Positions 1-12,884 of a DNA stretch of 64,000 bases are shown piece by piece. Origin of the DNA: Perilla frutescens (lineage: Eukaryota > Streptophyta > Magnoliopsida > Lamiales > Lamiaceae); contig BRKX01000003.1 of NCBI GenBank assembly GCA_026008535.1, positions 21,814,001-21,878,000 on the forward strand, read 5' to 3'. A model generated the notes under the pieces. It saw only the letters and a program-made list of their open reading frames with translations. It was not told the DNA's origin and made no database searches. The translations under genes and the position numbers were made by a program. Numbering within the stretch: the first letter of the stretch is position 1; each line of letters opens with the position of its first letter.

Positions 1-1890
1 AATGCCACATATGTCATGCATGTGGTCTCACATGTCTGAATCTACAAGCTCCATTGATTTCTGAACAAGTCAGAGAAATAAAATCAACAAGTCAAGAGGT
101 GATCCATGTTGAGTTACCATCTGAGATCATTGCCATCAAAGAAGATCCTATTCTAGAGGTAATTGTTTCTGTTGAGGCATCTCTTGAAGAATTGATAGAT
201 GTTGCCACTTGTGAAAACATTGAAGAAGAAGAGAAGGTTGTGGTAGAGCTCAATCTAGAGGTTTCAGCTCTAGAAGAGTCAGTTCATAAAGAATCTATGA
301 TGGATACAGAACAACCTTTGAGCGAAGAAGTTGAAAACATGTTGGAGTTATAACCATGTTCACAACAGAAGAATGACATTATTTTGGAGTTTGATGTTGC
401 ACAAATGAAGTCTTTGCAAATACACATGGCGGATCCATTGATTTATAACATTTTTTATCAACCATGTACTTTTAATATCATTATTCTATAGGTTGCCAAA
501 GATGTGACACAACATATTGATGAACCACCAAAAGAGATTGATGATAAGTTCATGCTCGTCTTTGATCCCGGAGATTCGAATTCGAGGACGAATTCTTTTC
601 AAGAGGAAGGGAATGATGAATCCATAATAAGCATTAAAAGACCTAACCCGGAGCTACAACTAATAGTTGAAGATGGAGTTAAATGCAACCATGATATTGT
701 TACAATTAAAGAGGGAGATCAAAGCTTGAAGAACAATACATGCCGATCACGTATGCATGAAGATCAAGGTAAAAGGAAGATCAATGTGCATGGTGAGTTT
801 GGGAAGCTAAAGATCGGACCTTGTACTATTTCCAAACCGTGGTTTGAAGTTAGAAGCTTAATACCCGTCCAGAAGCTGATTGCGAATAAGGCATGACCAT
901 GTCTTAGTTGCCAGAGGCATAAACGGATTTTGAAGAATATTGCTTGAAGAATTCGAACCCTTATGTTATATTTGGGTCTCGAATTATCTTATATATTTTA
1001 TTTGATTATTTAGATCAGATTTATATTTATTTTTCTTATTTAATTTTTTATCATTTTGAGTCATAGTTGACTAGGATTTTATTTAAGGCATATTCCTACT
1101 TTGAATATGATTCTATTTTAGGAAGTTTCCTAGTCCAGTTTTAATTCTTTTTATACTAGAATTTTCGATTCCTACTACTATATAAAGGGATCCATTGTGA
1201 ACTATATTACTTAGACATTGAATGATATTCTGATTTAAAATTCTCTTTGTCTCACTAACTTTTGTTGATCACCAATATCCTCTTTTGTTAATTTTAAGCC
1301 GAAAATTAAAACTCTTAAAAGCTAGCAACTTTTAGATTTTATTATAAGTCTCGTTCTAGTTCTTTTGTGGAATTAGGGTTGGATTGCTAACGAAGAGAAT
1401 TCAAGTAGTGAATCATTTTCTGTATTGTTTTACACTTAGTGTTTCGCCCCGGATTCAATTCATTCTACCTTTACATCATCCATTGCCGCCAAGAACAACT
1501 TCCACCAGCCATCAACGTCTGTCTCAACTTCGCTCCAAGCCGCCAACGTCATTCGTCTTCAAAAGCTGATTCATCATCCATTCCAAGTAAGTCCATCCCA
1601 TACTTCATCTCTAATCCATCACCAAACCAAGCCATCTTCGCCACACATACAATCTGATCGTACAGCCCATTCCTAGTCTTATTTGAGTTGTGTTTTATTT
1701 AGTTGTAGGTCATAGTCTAGTGTCTTAGGTGTCTAGCGTATAATTGAGTCAGAATCCTTTTATTTAGTCGTATATATCACCTATTCATAGTGTCGGATTG
1801 AAGCCCTTCATTCGTCTGACGTGTTTCGATCTATAAGTCTTCCTTGCATTTTTCTCTCGGTGTTGATCATCATACCGGGATCATATCACA
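1..1890 (+). mobile_element. 3' end of a Ty3/gypsy-like LTR retrotransposon (fragment)
   Basis: The stretch begins inside an element that continues off the left edge. At about 580-612 the sequence reads GAGGACGAATTC then TTTTCAAGAGG and AATGATGA, which resembles the purine-rich junction between the internal region and the 3' LTR of plant Ty3/gypsy elements. A TATA-like CTATATAAAGGG lies at about 1,179, as expected for the promoter of an LTR. The LTR would then run from about 613 to between 1,400 and 1,890. No second LTR or target duplication is visible, so the right border is uncertain. The order purine tract then LTR is direct observation; the family assignment is inference. Confidence 0.45.
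54..896 (+). pseudogene. Decayed acidic reading frames at the 3' end of the gypsy-like element
   Basis: Two open stretches, 54-356 (99 residues, very rich in Glu and Val) and 504-896 (130 residues), lie one after the other with stop codons between them. The second contains RTNSFQEEGNDE, a peptide produced when the purine-rich 3' junction of plant gypsy elements is translated, so part of it is probably LTR sequence and not a protein. I recognise no enzymatic domain. They could be the tail of a polyprotein or a non-coding leftover. No host-gene features such as splice sites or an ordered promoter are evident. Confidence 0.3.
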
Positions 1891-3080
1891 TTATCTAAGG
1901 TTTATTACATTTCACTTAGGGTTTATTATTTCTCAATTATGTTTTATTACATCATGTTAAAATCAAATGAAATATCATGCTAAAATCAATTCAAATATTA
2001 TGCTAAAAATCAAGGAATTATCATGCTAAAATTGTGCCAATTAAGATTCCAATTAATACAACTTTCAACCGTATCATATTATAAACATATAAATATGTTA
2101 AAATGAACGAACATCACATATGGTATTACGAGTAAATTTTAATTTTGTAACGCCCCAATTTCACTTTTAATAGAAAAAGACGCGTTATCCATGCTATTCA
2201 TTGATAAAATACTTTACCTGAAATACAGTGGAAGTTTCGAATCATAAATTGACATTTATTACAGAAATAAAATCAAAAATAAAATAAAAATCTCATTTAA
2301 TCATGCTTGACCACTTGACCACCATTATCACATCTTGCCTATTGCACATCACTCGAGACAACACCTGAAAAGATAAGTAGTTTTTGGGGTGAGTACTACT
2401 GACTCAGTGGAGAGTGTCCAATTATCTAAGTTATATATCAAACAAAATAATATGCGAATAGTAAAAGTGTTCAGTCCGTAGACCAAACCATGTGGCCCGG
2501 AGGCTCTGTGTGATAGCTCGAAAGCTCTGCGTGTAGAGCGAATGCTTTTTCTATGTTGTGACATCACATACATTTAGTGAAACATATAGAGAGGATAATA
2601 GGGACAAAATCAACGTAAAACCCCACATTCACCTTGACTTTGAAAATTAATCAATTAAGTCCTCGCGCGCTTTGCCTAAAAATAATCTATATTATATCTA
2701 AAAGTAAGATAGTCAGTAAAAATAGTAAAGTTAATTTTTCCCGCCCAAAACACCATACATAATCCGAAAATTATATAATATATATTACTTAGCCTAACTA
2801 ATTCATGTAAAATAATATGAATATTAATATAATTTATAATCAATAATTTTGTTCCATAAATAACATGGCCGATATATGGACTAAAATATGATCAATAATA
2901 ACATCTTTCTATGCCTACAAAATCAATCAATAATCATACTATAATAATCAATCAAACAATCTTTATTTTTTATAAATCTACCAAAAAATCTTATATATTA
3001 TGGTAATATATATTGAGAAACATCTACCTTCTACAAAATATATCATTACACTAATAATTACACATATTTTATATATAATT

Positions 3081-3156
3081 AAGTAATAATTATATTAATT
3101 AATTAGTTAATTGGAAAAAAGTAATAATTATATTAATTAATTAGTTAATTGGAAAA
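3081..3156. repeat. Perfect 38-bp tandem duplication
   Basis: Two identical adjacent copies (3,081-3,118 and 3,119-3,156) of an AT-only unit that begins AAGTAATAATTATATTAATT and ends TTGGAAAA. It looks like a recent slippage event; I see no function. Confidence 0.9.
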
Positions 3157-5286
3157 TCGCGAATTTACTTTAATTGATACTTATATGTGATGGAAATTGT
3201 ATTATGAAACTCGAAAATTATGTTTATTTATGTCTATATTCTATATCTATATCTATATCTATATTATATCTAAAAGTAAGATAATCATCTAATTTTCCCG
3301 CTTAAATCACCCTAGCTACCAAATAAGGAAATTTTGTGATAGTTAATTTGTATAATTAATCATATTAATACCATGCAATTAATTAAGTAAAATGAAGCAA
3401 TATGTATTAATTTTGTACCATCATCTATCTATATATTAATTATTAAATATAGTATAATCATATAATAAACTATATATATAGTATAAACAAAAAAGTAACA
3501 TAAATATACGCATCCAATATTTAATCACCTAAATATTTAGACAAAAAAGTCAAATCAACCCTATATAAACCCAATATATAATCTCTCAAATATATTACAA
3601 ATCAATAATTACGCGATACTGTATATTTACCATAAATATAAATCTTGATACTTGTATAAAATATGAGGATAAAATAGTACAATATTTTGCTCTTAATTAG
3701 ATATTAATATATTTGAAATCAATAATTACATCTTGATGAAATATATAATAATTACTAACTAATCATATATGTTATATGCATATTCCGTCATATCTAAATT
3801 AATTTATAAGTTACCATAATTAGATACACTTATACTAGGATTGAATATATCTTAATATTAATATATATATATATAAACAAATAAGTATACTTTATATTAT
3901 ATAGTAACTAGCAGTTACCCACCTAAATATCATTTCCATTAACGGAAATTTTTATTACCCAATTATAATATTTATATCGATTAAATAATGAAATAATTAA
4001 TAATTAATTAATTGGTTATGCATTATCCTAATTAAAAATACAAATGGTCCAATATTTTATAATATATTTCATATGTAACCATATTATCCTAATTTAAAAT
4101 ATAAATAGCCTAATATTTTTAAACAATATTTCATAGGTAATTAATGTTGAGAATTTAAATACGTGAAAAACATTATTTTATATCAGCTAATTTTTTGAAG
4201 ATATTACTGATTATTTTCTTTTCTTTGTTCTGATTTTTTTTCTTCAAAGATATATGTTGTGTGAAAATGAATCTGTGATCACCATCCTCATTCTTGATTC
4301 GTTTCGTGTTATTAACTAATCAACCAAAAAATTTGATATAATTAATTAATGCAAATTATCTATTTCTAGAATTACCATATATAATACCTACCCATATTAT
4401 AGGAACCTTAAATTTTTAAAATGCAAATATCTATGTAATAATATATCTAATGTTTTTGTAAGCACAAAATCTTTAGTGGAGGATAGTGTGTGTAATTAAT
4501 TATATATAGAAACGGCTTCAAAAATTATATACAAAAATCATATCTAATTAATTTTTAATTAAACAATTAACCAAAACATTTCATATAAATTAATGCAAAT
4601 TGCATGTTTATAGAATTTACCATATGGGAATACACATTCCGAATATACTCCCTCATATTCATATATAAATATAGTTGCATCTTATCAACTCTTGTATTCA
4701 AGATACCTCATTCATTCCAAAGTTGTTAGTGTTTCAGAATTAGTCATGTGGTCGTGTTGTTGAAGCCCCTGTTTGAAGAAGAAAACACGGAAAAATTTGA
4801 TGATCTTGTCTACTTCATACACACCAAATGCTTGACTGCATCCATACATTTTAAAAAGATAAGATGCTTTCAGTAGCTTTCACGCTACTAGGATTTTGAT
4901 TTTATATATTTAGAGTCGATTCTTGTAGGGTTTTAATTATTTGGTTGTAAAATCATTATTATAAATTGAATCTCATAAGTTGTGAGATTAATATTTGTTT
5001 CATCTATTTCTCATTTCTAATTGGTCAAATTCGGCTCTTTCGTTTTGATATTAATGCTATGATCCTTTATAATACATCAATATATATTCTTATATATGAT
5101 CCTTTGCAATACATCAATATTCTCAGTTATTTATTTATTTAATTAATTATTTTTGTGCTCTTCTTTTTATTACATACTCTTCCATGATTCGGGGCTCATG
5201 ATCCAATCAATACATCATTTGATCAATTATCTACTTAGAAAATTAATAGTGCACAAATCATATAGCAAAAACTATATCATTCTTTT

Positions 5287-5349
5287 TAATAAATAATTTT
5301 TACAAATAAAATAATTAAATTATGATTAAATAATTAATAGAAACAATTA
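5287..5349 (+). repeat. Left arm of a perfect 63-bp inverted repeat
   Basis: This 63-bp AT-rich segment (starting TAATAAATAATTTTTAC, ending AATAGAAACAATTA) is the exact reverse complement of 7,643-7,705. Similarity stops sharply at both ends. About 2.3 kb separates the arms. Confidence 0.85.
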
Positions 5350-7642
5350 AAGTTGCGATCAGTGTGTGATTTAATTTGTTCTTAATTATTATTAGTTGTT
5401 CCAAGTTTATCACGATGAAATTTTTTCATAAAGATAAAAAAATTATTATGCTTTTATATATTAACTTTCAATTTATGCAGTAAACGTGTCTTCTCAATAG
5501 AAAAGAAATCTCTTACTTTTTTTATATAATTCTCTTTTATATTTTTAATTAAATAGGATTCTAGAATATCGATTCTTTTTATTGAAAATCATTTATAGGT
5601 TTAGACCTTTAAGTTATGTATATATTGTATATACAAGATTATTTATTTCAATTCTTAATTATTTTGTAGAATATTAATAAATATACCATGTTTATTCATA
5701 ATACTGAGTTAATTAAACAAATGCAAATAAATAATTAATTACCAAGTGCATTGTTTGATATCTATATATGTATATGCATTTATTTTACATTAATTATGAT
5801 TAACGAGAGATTGTTGGTTTGAATATAATCATTCATATGACACTTAAACCAATCCTTCCACAATTTATGCACATACCATATACAAATATGGTATACAAAT
5901 ACATTTTACTGAGATTCACATTAATTAGTCAAATTTACTTATATAGGATAATAGAAGTAGTAATAGAAATTAGGTATACTTTAAAAAGTAACCTCAATTT
6001 TTCCCGCCCCGCCTAAATGCACTCCCTGTAAATGGATTGAAATTGATGGTGGGGAAGAAAGGATCGGTAGTTGATGATGGCGAGTCACTGGAAATATGTA
6101 GTTAAATGGGATGCAGTTGATGGGAATCTACAATTAAAAGTGGAGGGGAGGCTAGGGGAAGGTAATTCATAATTTTTTTTTCAATTTTTTTATTAACATT
6201 GATTATATTATTTATTTAGCAGTGTATTACGAAATTTTTGTAGTTTTTGAAAGTAAGAAAACTGGTATTTTTGTAATCTAAAAAATAATTATTTCTGAAT
6301 TATTTTAATTAGTGGTGGGTAAATAAGATTTGGTGGTATATTTTGAACAATCCCCATTTTATAATAATCTAAATTTTTGCTTAAATTATGTTATTCACAA
6401 GATTGAAAATAGTTCGGAAAGTGAAGATGAAATTAACATAGCAATATTAATTGCAAATGACCAAAAAATTATTGATGGAGAATGAATCGATTGGAGCTAA
6501 AAAAGATAGAGGAAAAATTGAATGACAAACTATAAAAATTAAAGATACCTTTTGGGCTTAATTTTTCATATTTGAATATAATTTTATTATTTTAATATTT
6601 TTAAATTTTATTAGGTTCATCAAAATTTATTGTAATGTTTTCCCCACATGTTGCTTTTCAAATAAATATATTTTTATGTTAAATGTTTGACACATTGAAC
6701 AAATCAAACATTTCATTAGTGAATTTAATGTAAGTAATTTTATGTTTGTATATTAAATTCTTAATTATTTTATTTAGCATAAAGTAATTATTTTTTTATT
6801 ATTTTTTTATGTTATCATATATATAACAATGATCCATTTTAGACAAATAATTTCACTTATTGATATTGTTTCATAAAATAGTTTATAACTCTCAAATCCT
6901 AATTGAGTTTTAGTTATATACGAGATCTCTATTCTAATTTTTAGAACTTTGACTGTTGGGCAATCAAATATGCTAAATCATGTCAAAATGAACAATTTTC
7001 TCAATTAGCAAATTTATATTATAATGAGCTTCAAATTTGCGAGAACCCATATGTGAGTATTTATATGCTTTATACCACGCATTTTAAATTCTTTAACAGT
7101 TTCTTTAATTATATATCATATGTATATTTTACACATCATACATAAAAAATGACCAATGTTTGGTTTCACACTGCGTATAAACTAACATTGTACAATAATA
7201 CAAATTAATACATTCATACACATATGTAAGGATCCATAAAATGATATGATGTTAAAGATGGAGTTTGAAATATTTTCTACAAATAAAAGAGATGATGATG
7301 AAACATTAATCAAATCCCGGAAGCGTTTGCTCAAGTCGTGACAACTCTCCATCAATGATGTATTATTCACTTCATACACTTTAGAGGGATGATGAAGATG
7401 TATGTATTACAAGAATTTTCTTAAATGTGTTTAATGTACGTTTCTTTTCCTTCTTAATTGTTCTCATTGTGCCTAAAATCATAAATAATTCAAATTATGT
7501 TTGTAATGGATTTCGGGCGGACCAATTATGTTATTTATTTTATTGGGCACAAAGACTGAAAATTTATTAATAAATATGTCTTGTCTGCTGATAAAATAAC
7601 GAACAAACTTGACTATAACATATATATTCTGTATACATTTTA

Positions 7643-7705
7643 TAATTGTTTCTATTAATTATTTAATCATAATTTAATTATTTTATTTGTAAAAATTATT
7701 TATTA
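7643..7705 (-). repeat. Right arm of a perfect 63-bp inverted repeat
   Basis: Exact reverse complement of 5,287-5,349. The arms may be fragments of one repeat family inserted in opposite directions, or the ends of a fold-back element. No target duplication could be assigned. Confidence 0.85.
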
Positions 7706-8093
7706 TAAATTATTCATATATCTCTTGTCGTGGGTGTAATACTAGTTATCTTAAAATTAATAAAATGCGCGTATAACATGATGTAATTAACTATGCACGA
7801 GATTAAACTATGATGCATACTTAAAACAACTAATTATTTAACTAAGTGATTATTTACGCGAGAATGCATGACCTTAGCAAAATGCATGTTCGAATTTCAT
7901 ACTCAAATGGCTATTTAATTCTACATAAATATGCATGACTTTAAATATGCAAAGCCAAGATTTTATACTTACACTTTATGCTAAACACTACACGACAATA
8001 TATAGATGTACATATATAAAAAATATTAAATAAGCTAGAAAGAAAAATTAATGTATGATTTCTGAGCCCAAACCTCCATTTAATCAAACCCCC

Positions 8094-10366
8094 TGATACA
8101 GACTCAATTTTGCATTTTTTTAGTTTGTCTTTTTTATTCATTTTTAAAGAGTAATCTGAATATGGGTCTGGAATATGTGCCTAGCTCTGAAAATGACAGT
8201 ATGATTAAGGCCACAATAAGAGCATGACCTAAAAAAGGGCAAATCTGTTGCCTCGCCCATGTAAGAAAAGAAAGAAAAAGAAAGATCAACAGAACAAAGG
8301 AAAGAAAAAGAAAAATATATTTGATATCTTGTCTGCTAGAAAAATCAAGAAATTATATGCTCTATTTATAAATGATAACATCTGTGATGCATGTTTTTCT
8401 GATTGAATGGGAGCACAAAGGGTGCCAGCTCTGAATATGTCCATATCTACTTATCTGAAGCTATGTCCAAATTCTTCCTACCTCTGCACCGCATGCCCCA
8501 TTACAACCTGAACAAGACCTTTTGATGAGCATTCTTGTTGATTAATGTTGGTTGTTTAAACTTAGGTCTTATGCAAACACTATGGTCTATTGTGGTTAAT
8601 GGAATTCTGGGCGTAAACAGGTCCCTACACATACACAGAGAGAAAGTGAGCAGAGTGAACCCTACTTGTCATTTATCTATTGTGACCATGTGCATTTTTA
8701 ATTCCAACACTGTTATCATGTCTAGACCTCGTTATGCCCATCATCAGACTACTACCTGCATGCTGGTTGAGTCCTTTTCTTTTAATTGAGTCTATTTTTT
8801 ATTCTTTTTGAGTTCTGAATTACAGTCATACTTGAAGACAAGTATGGTCCAAGTGTGTGGGTATGATACAGACTCAATTTTGCATCTTTTTTAGTTTGTC
8901 TTTTTATTCATTTTTTAGTACTTTCAGTTGTGTCTAGAGTCTAGTTTAGGACAAAGTGTAACAGGGGAGAGAAGAGCACGTTTTGATCCATTATGGGCAT
9001 AATGAAGTGCCAACTCGATTAAGGACATAAAGAGGATCAACCGCTGAAGCTTTAACAGTCTGTTGTGGATTTTGTGCGGAAGTTCACCAGCTAATCCTTT
9101 TCAACTGACGTGGGCTCACGTGCATAGCAGTTCCAAAACTTGGGGAAGTCAGCTAGAGGAGAGAGAAGAGATAATGGAGAGAGAAGAGATGGAGCAGCTC
9201 ATCCCTAAAATTTAGGGAACATGGTTGAAGTGGATCTCTCCAACTAACTTCATGCCTCTACATGGGCTGGGCTGGGCCGAATTGTGGCTTTTCAAACAAC
9301 TATAAATACTAGTTAGCTTTCATTTTCGAGAGACAACAAGAACAAACCAGAAACACACCTTTTAGAATCACAAATTATAGTTTAGTTTCTGTATTTAAGT
9401 GTTCTGGAAATTCTGCATAGTCGGGGACGATTTGTCCTCGACTGATGCATGTACCTATTTTGCCCAAATCTGGAGTTGGTTCCAGATTTTAATATAGTTT
9501 ATTTTCCTTTTATCATGAGTTGTTTTTTCTTTATTTATTAGTATATTATCTGGCTAAGTATCTAGTGTTCAAGTCAAATGTGTTGAAGGATAAAGGTGAT
9601 GCGTATGCATGAGGCTAATCGGGGTTAATTTATCTCGAATTGATTCCGAACTTAACTTGGGAAGAACGATGACACTGCAATGGGGAGGCTATGTGGCTGA
9701 TCACTCTTAGTTAAACCATTGTTGATGTATGTTAGGGTGGAAGTAAGGGTGGCCGATTCCCTGATGAGCCACTAAGTGATAAACCGGGTGAAGAAGCCCA
9801 GAGATGACTGAGTCCGGAGATTGAAGTATAGGTGGATATGGGCACAACACCAAAGGGGTCCCATATACTAGTGTTGGATTCCTCCGTTTTAATGCTGCTA
9901 TCCTTGCAAACCCTCTGCATGGCTCTTTTCATTGGGTCCTGGATAGTTAGGGACTAAGAGTTACCGACCGTATCGCTCTTAGCGTACATAGTAAGAAGGA
10001 ATTAGGAGGTGTAAGGCGACCGTACATGCTCCCTATAACCAAACGGTCTTATCGAGGTATCTATGTGTTTGTGCCCAGGATTGCATGCATCTACCAAAAC
10101 TGAATTTATATTTGACTTGAACATTTATTTTATATTTATTTCCGTTTGGTTATTTAATTATTAGTTTAATTTGAAGCGTGCAAGGATGGATTAGTGACGG
10201 TAATCCATACAAATCCTGAAAAGTTACTGAAAAGATAGCAAGGTTAATCACTCCCCGTGGGACGATATCTGCCTTCGAGCGCTATACTGGCCTTTGAGGG
10301 CAAATTAAAGCATCTGTCAGGTTTTTCCCACAGGTGTGATTATGCACGCTAAACGACGGCGTGCCA
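8094..10366 (+). mobile_element. Internally deleted Ty3/gypsy-like LTR retrotransposon
   Basis: The element starts TGATACAGACTC at 8,094 and ends GGCGTGCCA at 10,366. CCCCC lies directly outside both ends (8,089-8,093 and 10,367-10,371), consistent with a 5-bp target duplication. The first roughly 52 bp are repeated at 8,864, where they open a full LTR. So the 5' LTR is cut to its first 52 bp, the coding region is gone, and about 720 bp of internal sequence remain before the 3' LTR. The internal remnant ends AAGTGTGTGGGTA, a purine-rich tract in the right place to prime plus-strand synthesis. The element sits inside the older LTR framework at 2,146-12,879. Confidence 0.75.
8864..10366 (+). 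repeat. Complete 3' LTR (1,503 bp) of the deleted gypsy-like element
   Basis: Starts TGATACAG and ends TGCCA. A TATA-like CTATAAATACTAG lies at 9,300. Near the end is CCCCGTGGGACGATATCTGC followed by CACTATACTGG-like sequence, the LTR-end signature common in plant gypsy elements. The short open frames inside it (for example 9,732-9,932 on the minus strand) are not genes. Confidence 0.75.
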
Positions 10367-10371
10367 CCCCC

Positions 10372-10938
10372 AAACCCAACTCTCAAAAGCTCATTTCCTT
10401 GCCAATTACTAGAGCTATTCTCCTTCTCTCCCACAAACCTTTTATACGGAAACTTCAACAAGAAGCATCCTTCTACAGACTTACGTGTACATCAGAACAA
10501 CCACCATGACCAACCTGCAAAACAGAATTCTAGAGGGAACAAAATATGAACCATGGCAATAGCAGCCTTCTACATCATTCCCATCCTCTCGCTGTCGCTG
10601 GACGCCAATAACATCGATACTTCGTCGTTGTCGACACAGATCAGATGACAGAGCTTCAAGCCAACGCCGTCACCACCTCGATCGTCGATCCTCGACAACC
10701 CATACTACACTCCCCAACACCCTCTAAATGCTATGCTATGCAATGAAAATGCATGAGAAACAAAATAAAGCATGTTCACATACTTCACATCCGTTCTCAA
10801 CTAAAGCTTCTACTCTCTCTACGATTTTTTTCTCTTTTCTTTTCTTTTGGCGTGGGTAACAAAATGTCTAGAACTCTATATTTATACTTGAAGGATTAAG
10901 GCTAGAGTTTGAATGAAGATGAGATCTCGTGTAGTTAT
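10372..10938 (-). other. Remnant of the enclosing LTR, no gene
   Basis: Sequence between two nested insertions. Read on the minus strand it continues the enclosing LTR, with a TATA-like motif near 10,880. The 62-residue frame at 10,361-10,549 starts inside the neighbouring LTR and has no recognisable domain, so I do not call it a gene. Confidence 0.5.
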
Positions 10939-12467
10939 TGTTGGGATTTTTTCGAATTGTACCCCACAGGATCTATTTAGCTGCCATTAATTCTAAGCTC
11001 ATGTACATCATAATTTTATGTGTGACATTAATTATCCTATGTTGAATTAACATGCAAGTCCAATTTTGAATCTATTGCAGCGGAAAGAAAATAGAGAAAA
11101 TTGAAACCGGTACTTACAAATGTTGTCGGATTGCTCACGGGATTAAAGGTCTAATCCCGTTGTTGATGGAGAACACATGGACGGCATCTTCATTCTCCAT
11201 GATGTTCGAAATCTTCACAGCTCCATATTCTACTTCTTGATCTTCTGTTGTATTCTCAGGCCTTGTTTAGATGCAGAGTGGGCTGCAGACTACTAAACGG
11301 TTGTGGAAATTCTAGGAATCAAGAGAGCACTTAGAGGGGCTGTATTGGTTGTATATTTCATTATAAATTTCGTGGCCCCCCTCCCTCATTATAGCGGAGG
11401 GGACGAAAATTAACTCTCCAAATCCTATTGGGTTTGGGCCTCCAACTCTTGTTCTATTCCCAGTCCACTTAAGTTATATTGGGTTACAACAGGGATCTAG
11501 AAGAATATTAAATTGGCCTACTAATTTATTTAATTTCTAATATCCAATAAACTTAAGATATAATTAAATAAATTAAGTATTATTTTTATTCCACTAAAGA
11601 AATAATACGGTAATTTAATACATATTTATGAATACGTTTTCTTCTTTAGTTCAGCCATTCCCCATGTTTAAGATATAATGTCCATTAATTAATTATGTAA
11701 GCTTCTGACAGCTATAATCAATTAATATCTTGTTCCTTGAGTAGTACCGCACGACTTCAGTTTATCATGATAAGAATAAATTAATATTCTGCCTGCAGGG
11801 CTTTCCATGATCCTTGTACTTCCTCAAGGGGACATCAACAACCTGACGCACCAGGACATGGTGACCATATATAATGCACGATCCATCATATATGTAAATG
11901 CCACTACCCAAAATATCGAGGATGTTGATTCTATCAAAGAATCTCACTTATTGATAAATCAAAGCAGTCGACACAACATATATATGTCCGTCAATATATA
12001 TGGGTTAAGAACCCGAACTCTGTAGATCTTTATTCTCTAACATATATATGTCCGTCAATATATATGGGTTAAGAACCCGAACTCTGTAGATCTTTATTCT
12101 CTTACTTAAGGTCAGAATAGAGAATAGTATCCTATCGTGATCCTCCTCAATACACAAGCCAGTGTACTAGAACAATCAGTTAGTCAAGATAAACTAACTA
12201 TCATATTTTTCTACAGTGTACCGATGGTGGGTTCATGACCATCTAAGTCGTGAGCATTTTAATATAATACAAGAAATCCGATGATATGATCTTTACCGTG
12301 TATTGACCCACATCATATAATCTACAATGCAAGTATATGGAACGTATAATTAAATATAAGAATAATTAAATGCACATAGTGACTGCAATTATTATTCTAT
12401 CTATATTATCTTTAATATTATTGTTTATTGTATACAAAAACAAGCTTTCCAGTATACAAAACCAACA
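10939..12467 (-). mobile_element. Solo LTR, Ty1/copia-like (copy 1)
   Basis: Starts TGTTGGGATTTTTTCGAA and ends ACAAAACCAACA. The 5-bp target duplication GTTAT is perfect (10,934-10,938 and 12,468-12,472). Its reverse complement matches the solo LTR at 27,354-28,793 over most of its length; for example GTATACTGGAA, ATTGCAGTCACT and TCACGATAGGATACTATTCT occur in both. No internal coding sequence lies between the ends, so it is the product of LTR-LTR recombination. It sits within the enclosing LTR framework. Family assignment rests on the TGTTGG...CCAACA ends and is tentative. Confidence 0.85.
11975..12102. repeat. Perfect 64-bp tandem duplication inside the solo LTR
   Basis: Two identical copies, 11,975-12,038 and 12,039-12,102, each starting AACATATATATGTCCGTC. 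The related LTR at 27,354 has this region once, so the duplication is specific to this copy. Confidence 0.9.
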
Positions 12468-12884
12468 GTTATCATCATCAAGAAATTGATAAGGTTGTTA
12501 TTTGTTAAGGTTTCAAAAATTTGAAAAATAAGATTTGCTGCTCAATCTTTTATTTTGAATCGATATAGTAGAAAGAAGAAAGGATAAGATATTTAGAATT
12601 GGGCCTCATCCTTTGGGCTTGAGAAGACTTGGGCTTCAATTAACTAAAATAGGCTAGAAATAAACTTTGGACAAAATAAATAAAATGCAAACTTTTAGGC
12701 ACTCTAATTAACATTAAATGCATACTCATGATATGAAATAATCATGATCTAAAATAAATTCATTAAAATTACTTAGGCGTGACTTATTAGACTTAAGCAA
12801 TTAATATCACACATACATAAATAAAATATTTTCATGAAAAATGTAGCAATTTAAATATTAGAAAAATCGGGTCGCTACAAATTT

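Larger units (their letters stand above)
2600..8088. other. AT-rich stretch without recognisable genes
   Basis: About 5.5 kb of very AT-rich sequence with no convincing coding region on either strand. The short open frames at 5,819-6,016, 7,182-7,379 and 7,941-8,141 are isolated and have no recognised domain. The block does contain a 38-bp tandem duplication near 3,081, a perfect 63-bp inverted repeat (5,287 and 7,643), and a recurring CTATATTATATCTAAAAGTAAGATA-like segment near 2,686 and 3,250, followed in both cases by a CCCGC-containing stretch. It may be decayed transposon sequence. Confidence 0.5.
2146..12879 (-). mobile_element. Broken solo LTR or LTR framework (Ty3/gypsy chromovirus-like), host of nested insertions
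   Basis: The left edge starts TGTAACGCCCC and the right edge, read on the minus strand, starts TGTAGCGACCCG. The pentamer AATTT stands directly outside both (2,141-2,145 and 12,880-12,884), as a target duplication would. Read on the minus strand, the right part has a TATA-like GTATAAATATAG near 10,880, and the left part ends GGGGCGTTACA, as LTRs of Del/Tekay-like elements do. The two nested elements at 8,094 and 10,939 account for about 3.8 kb. The 2.6-7.7 kb core is AT-rich and may be a third, unrecognised insertion. The flanks, 1,900-2,145 and 12,885 onwards, share CATGCTAAAA motifs, which supports one insertion into a single older element. Confidence 0.45.
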
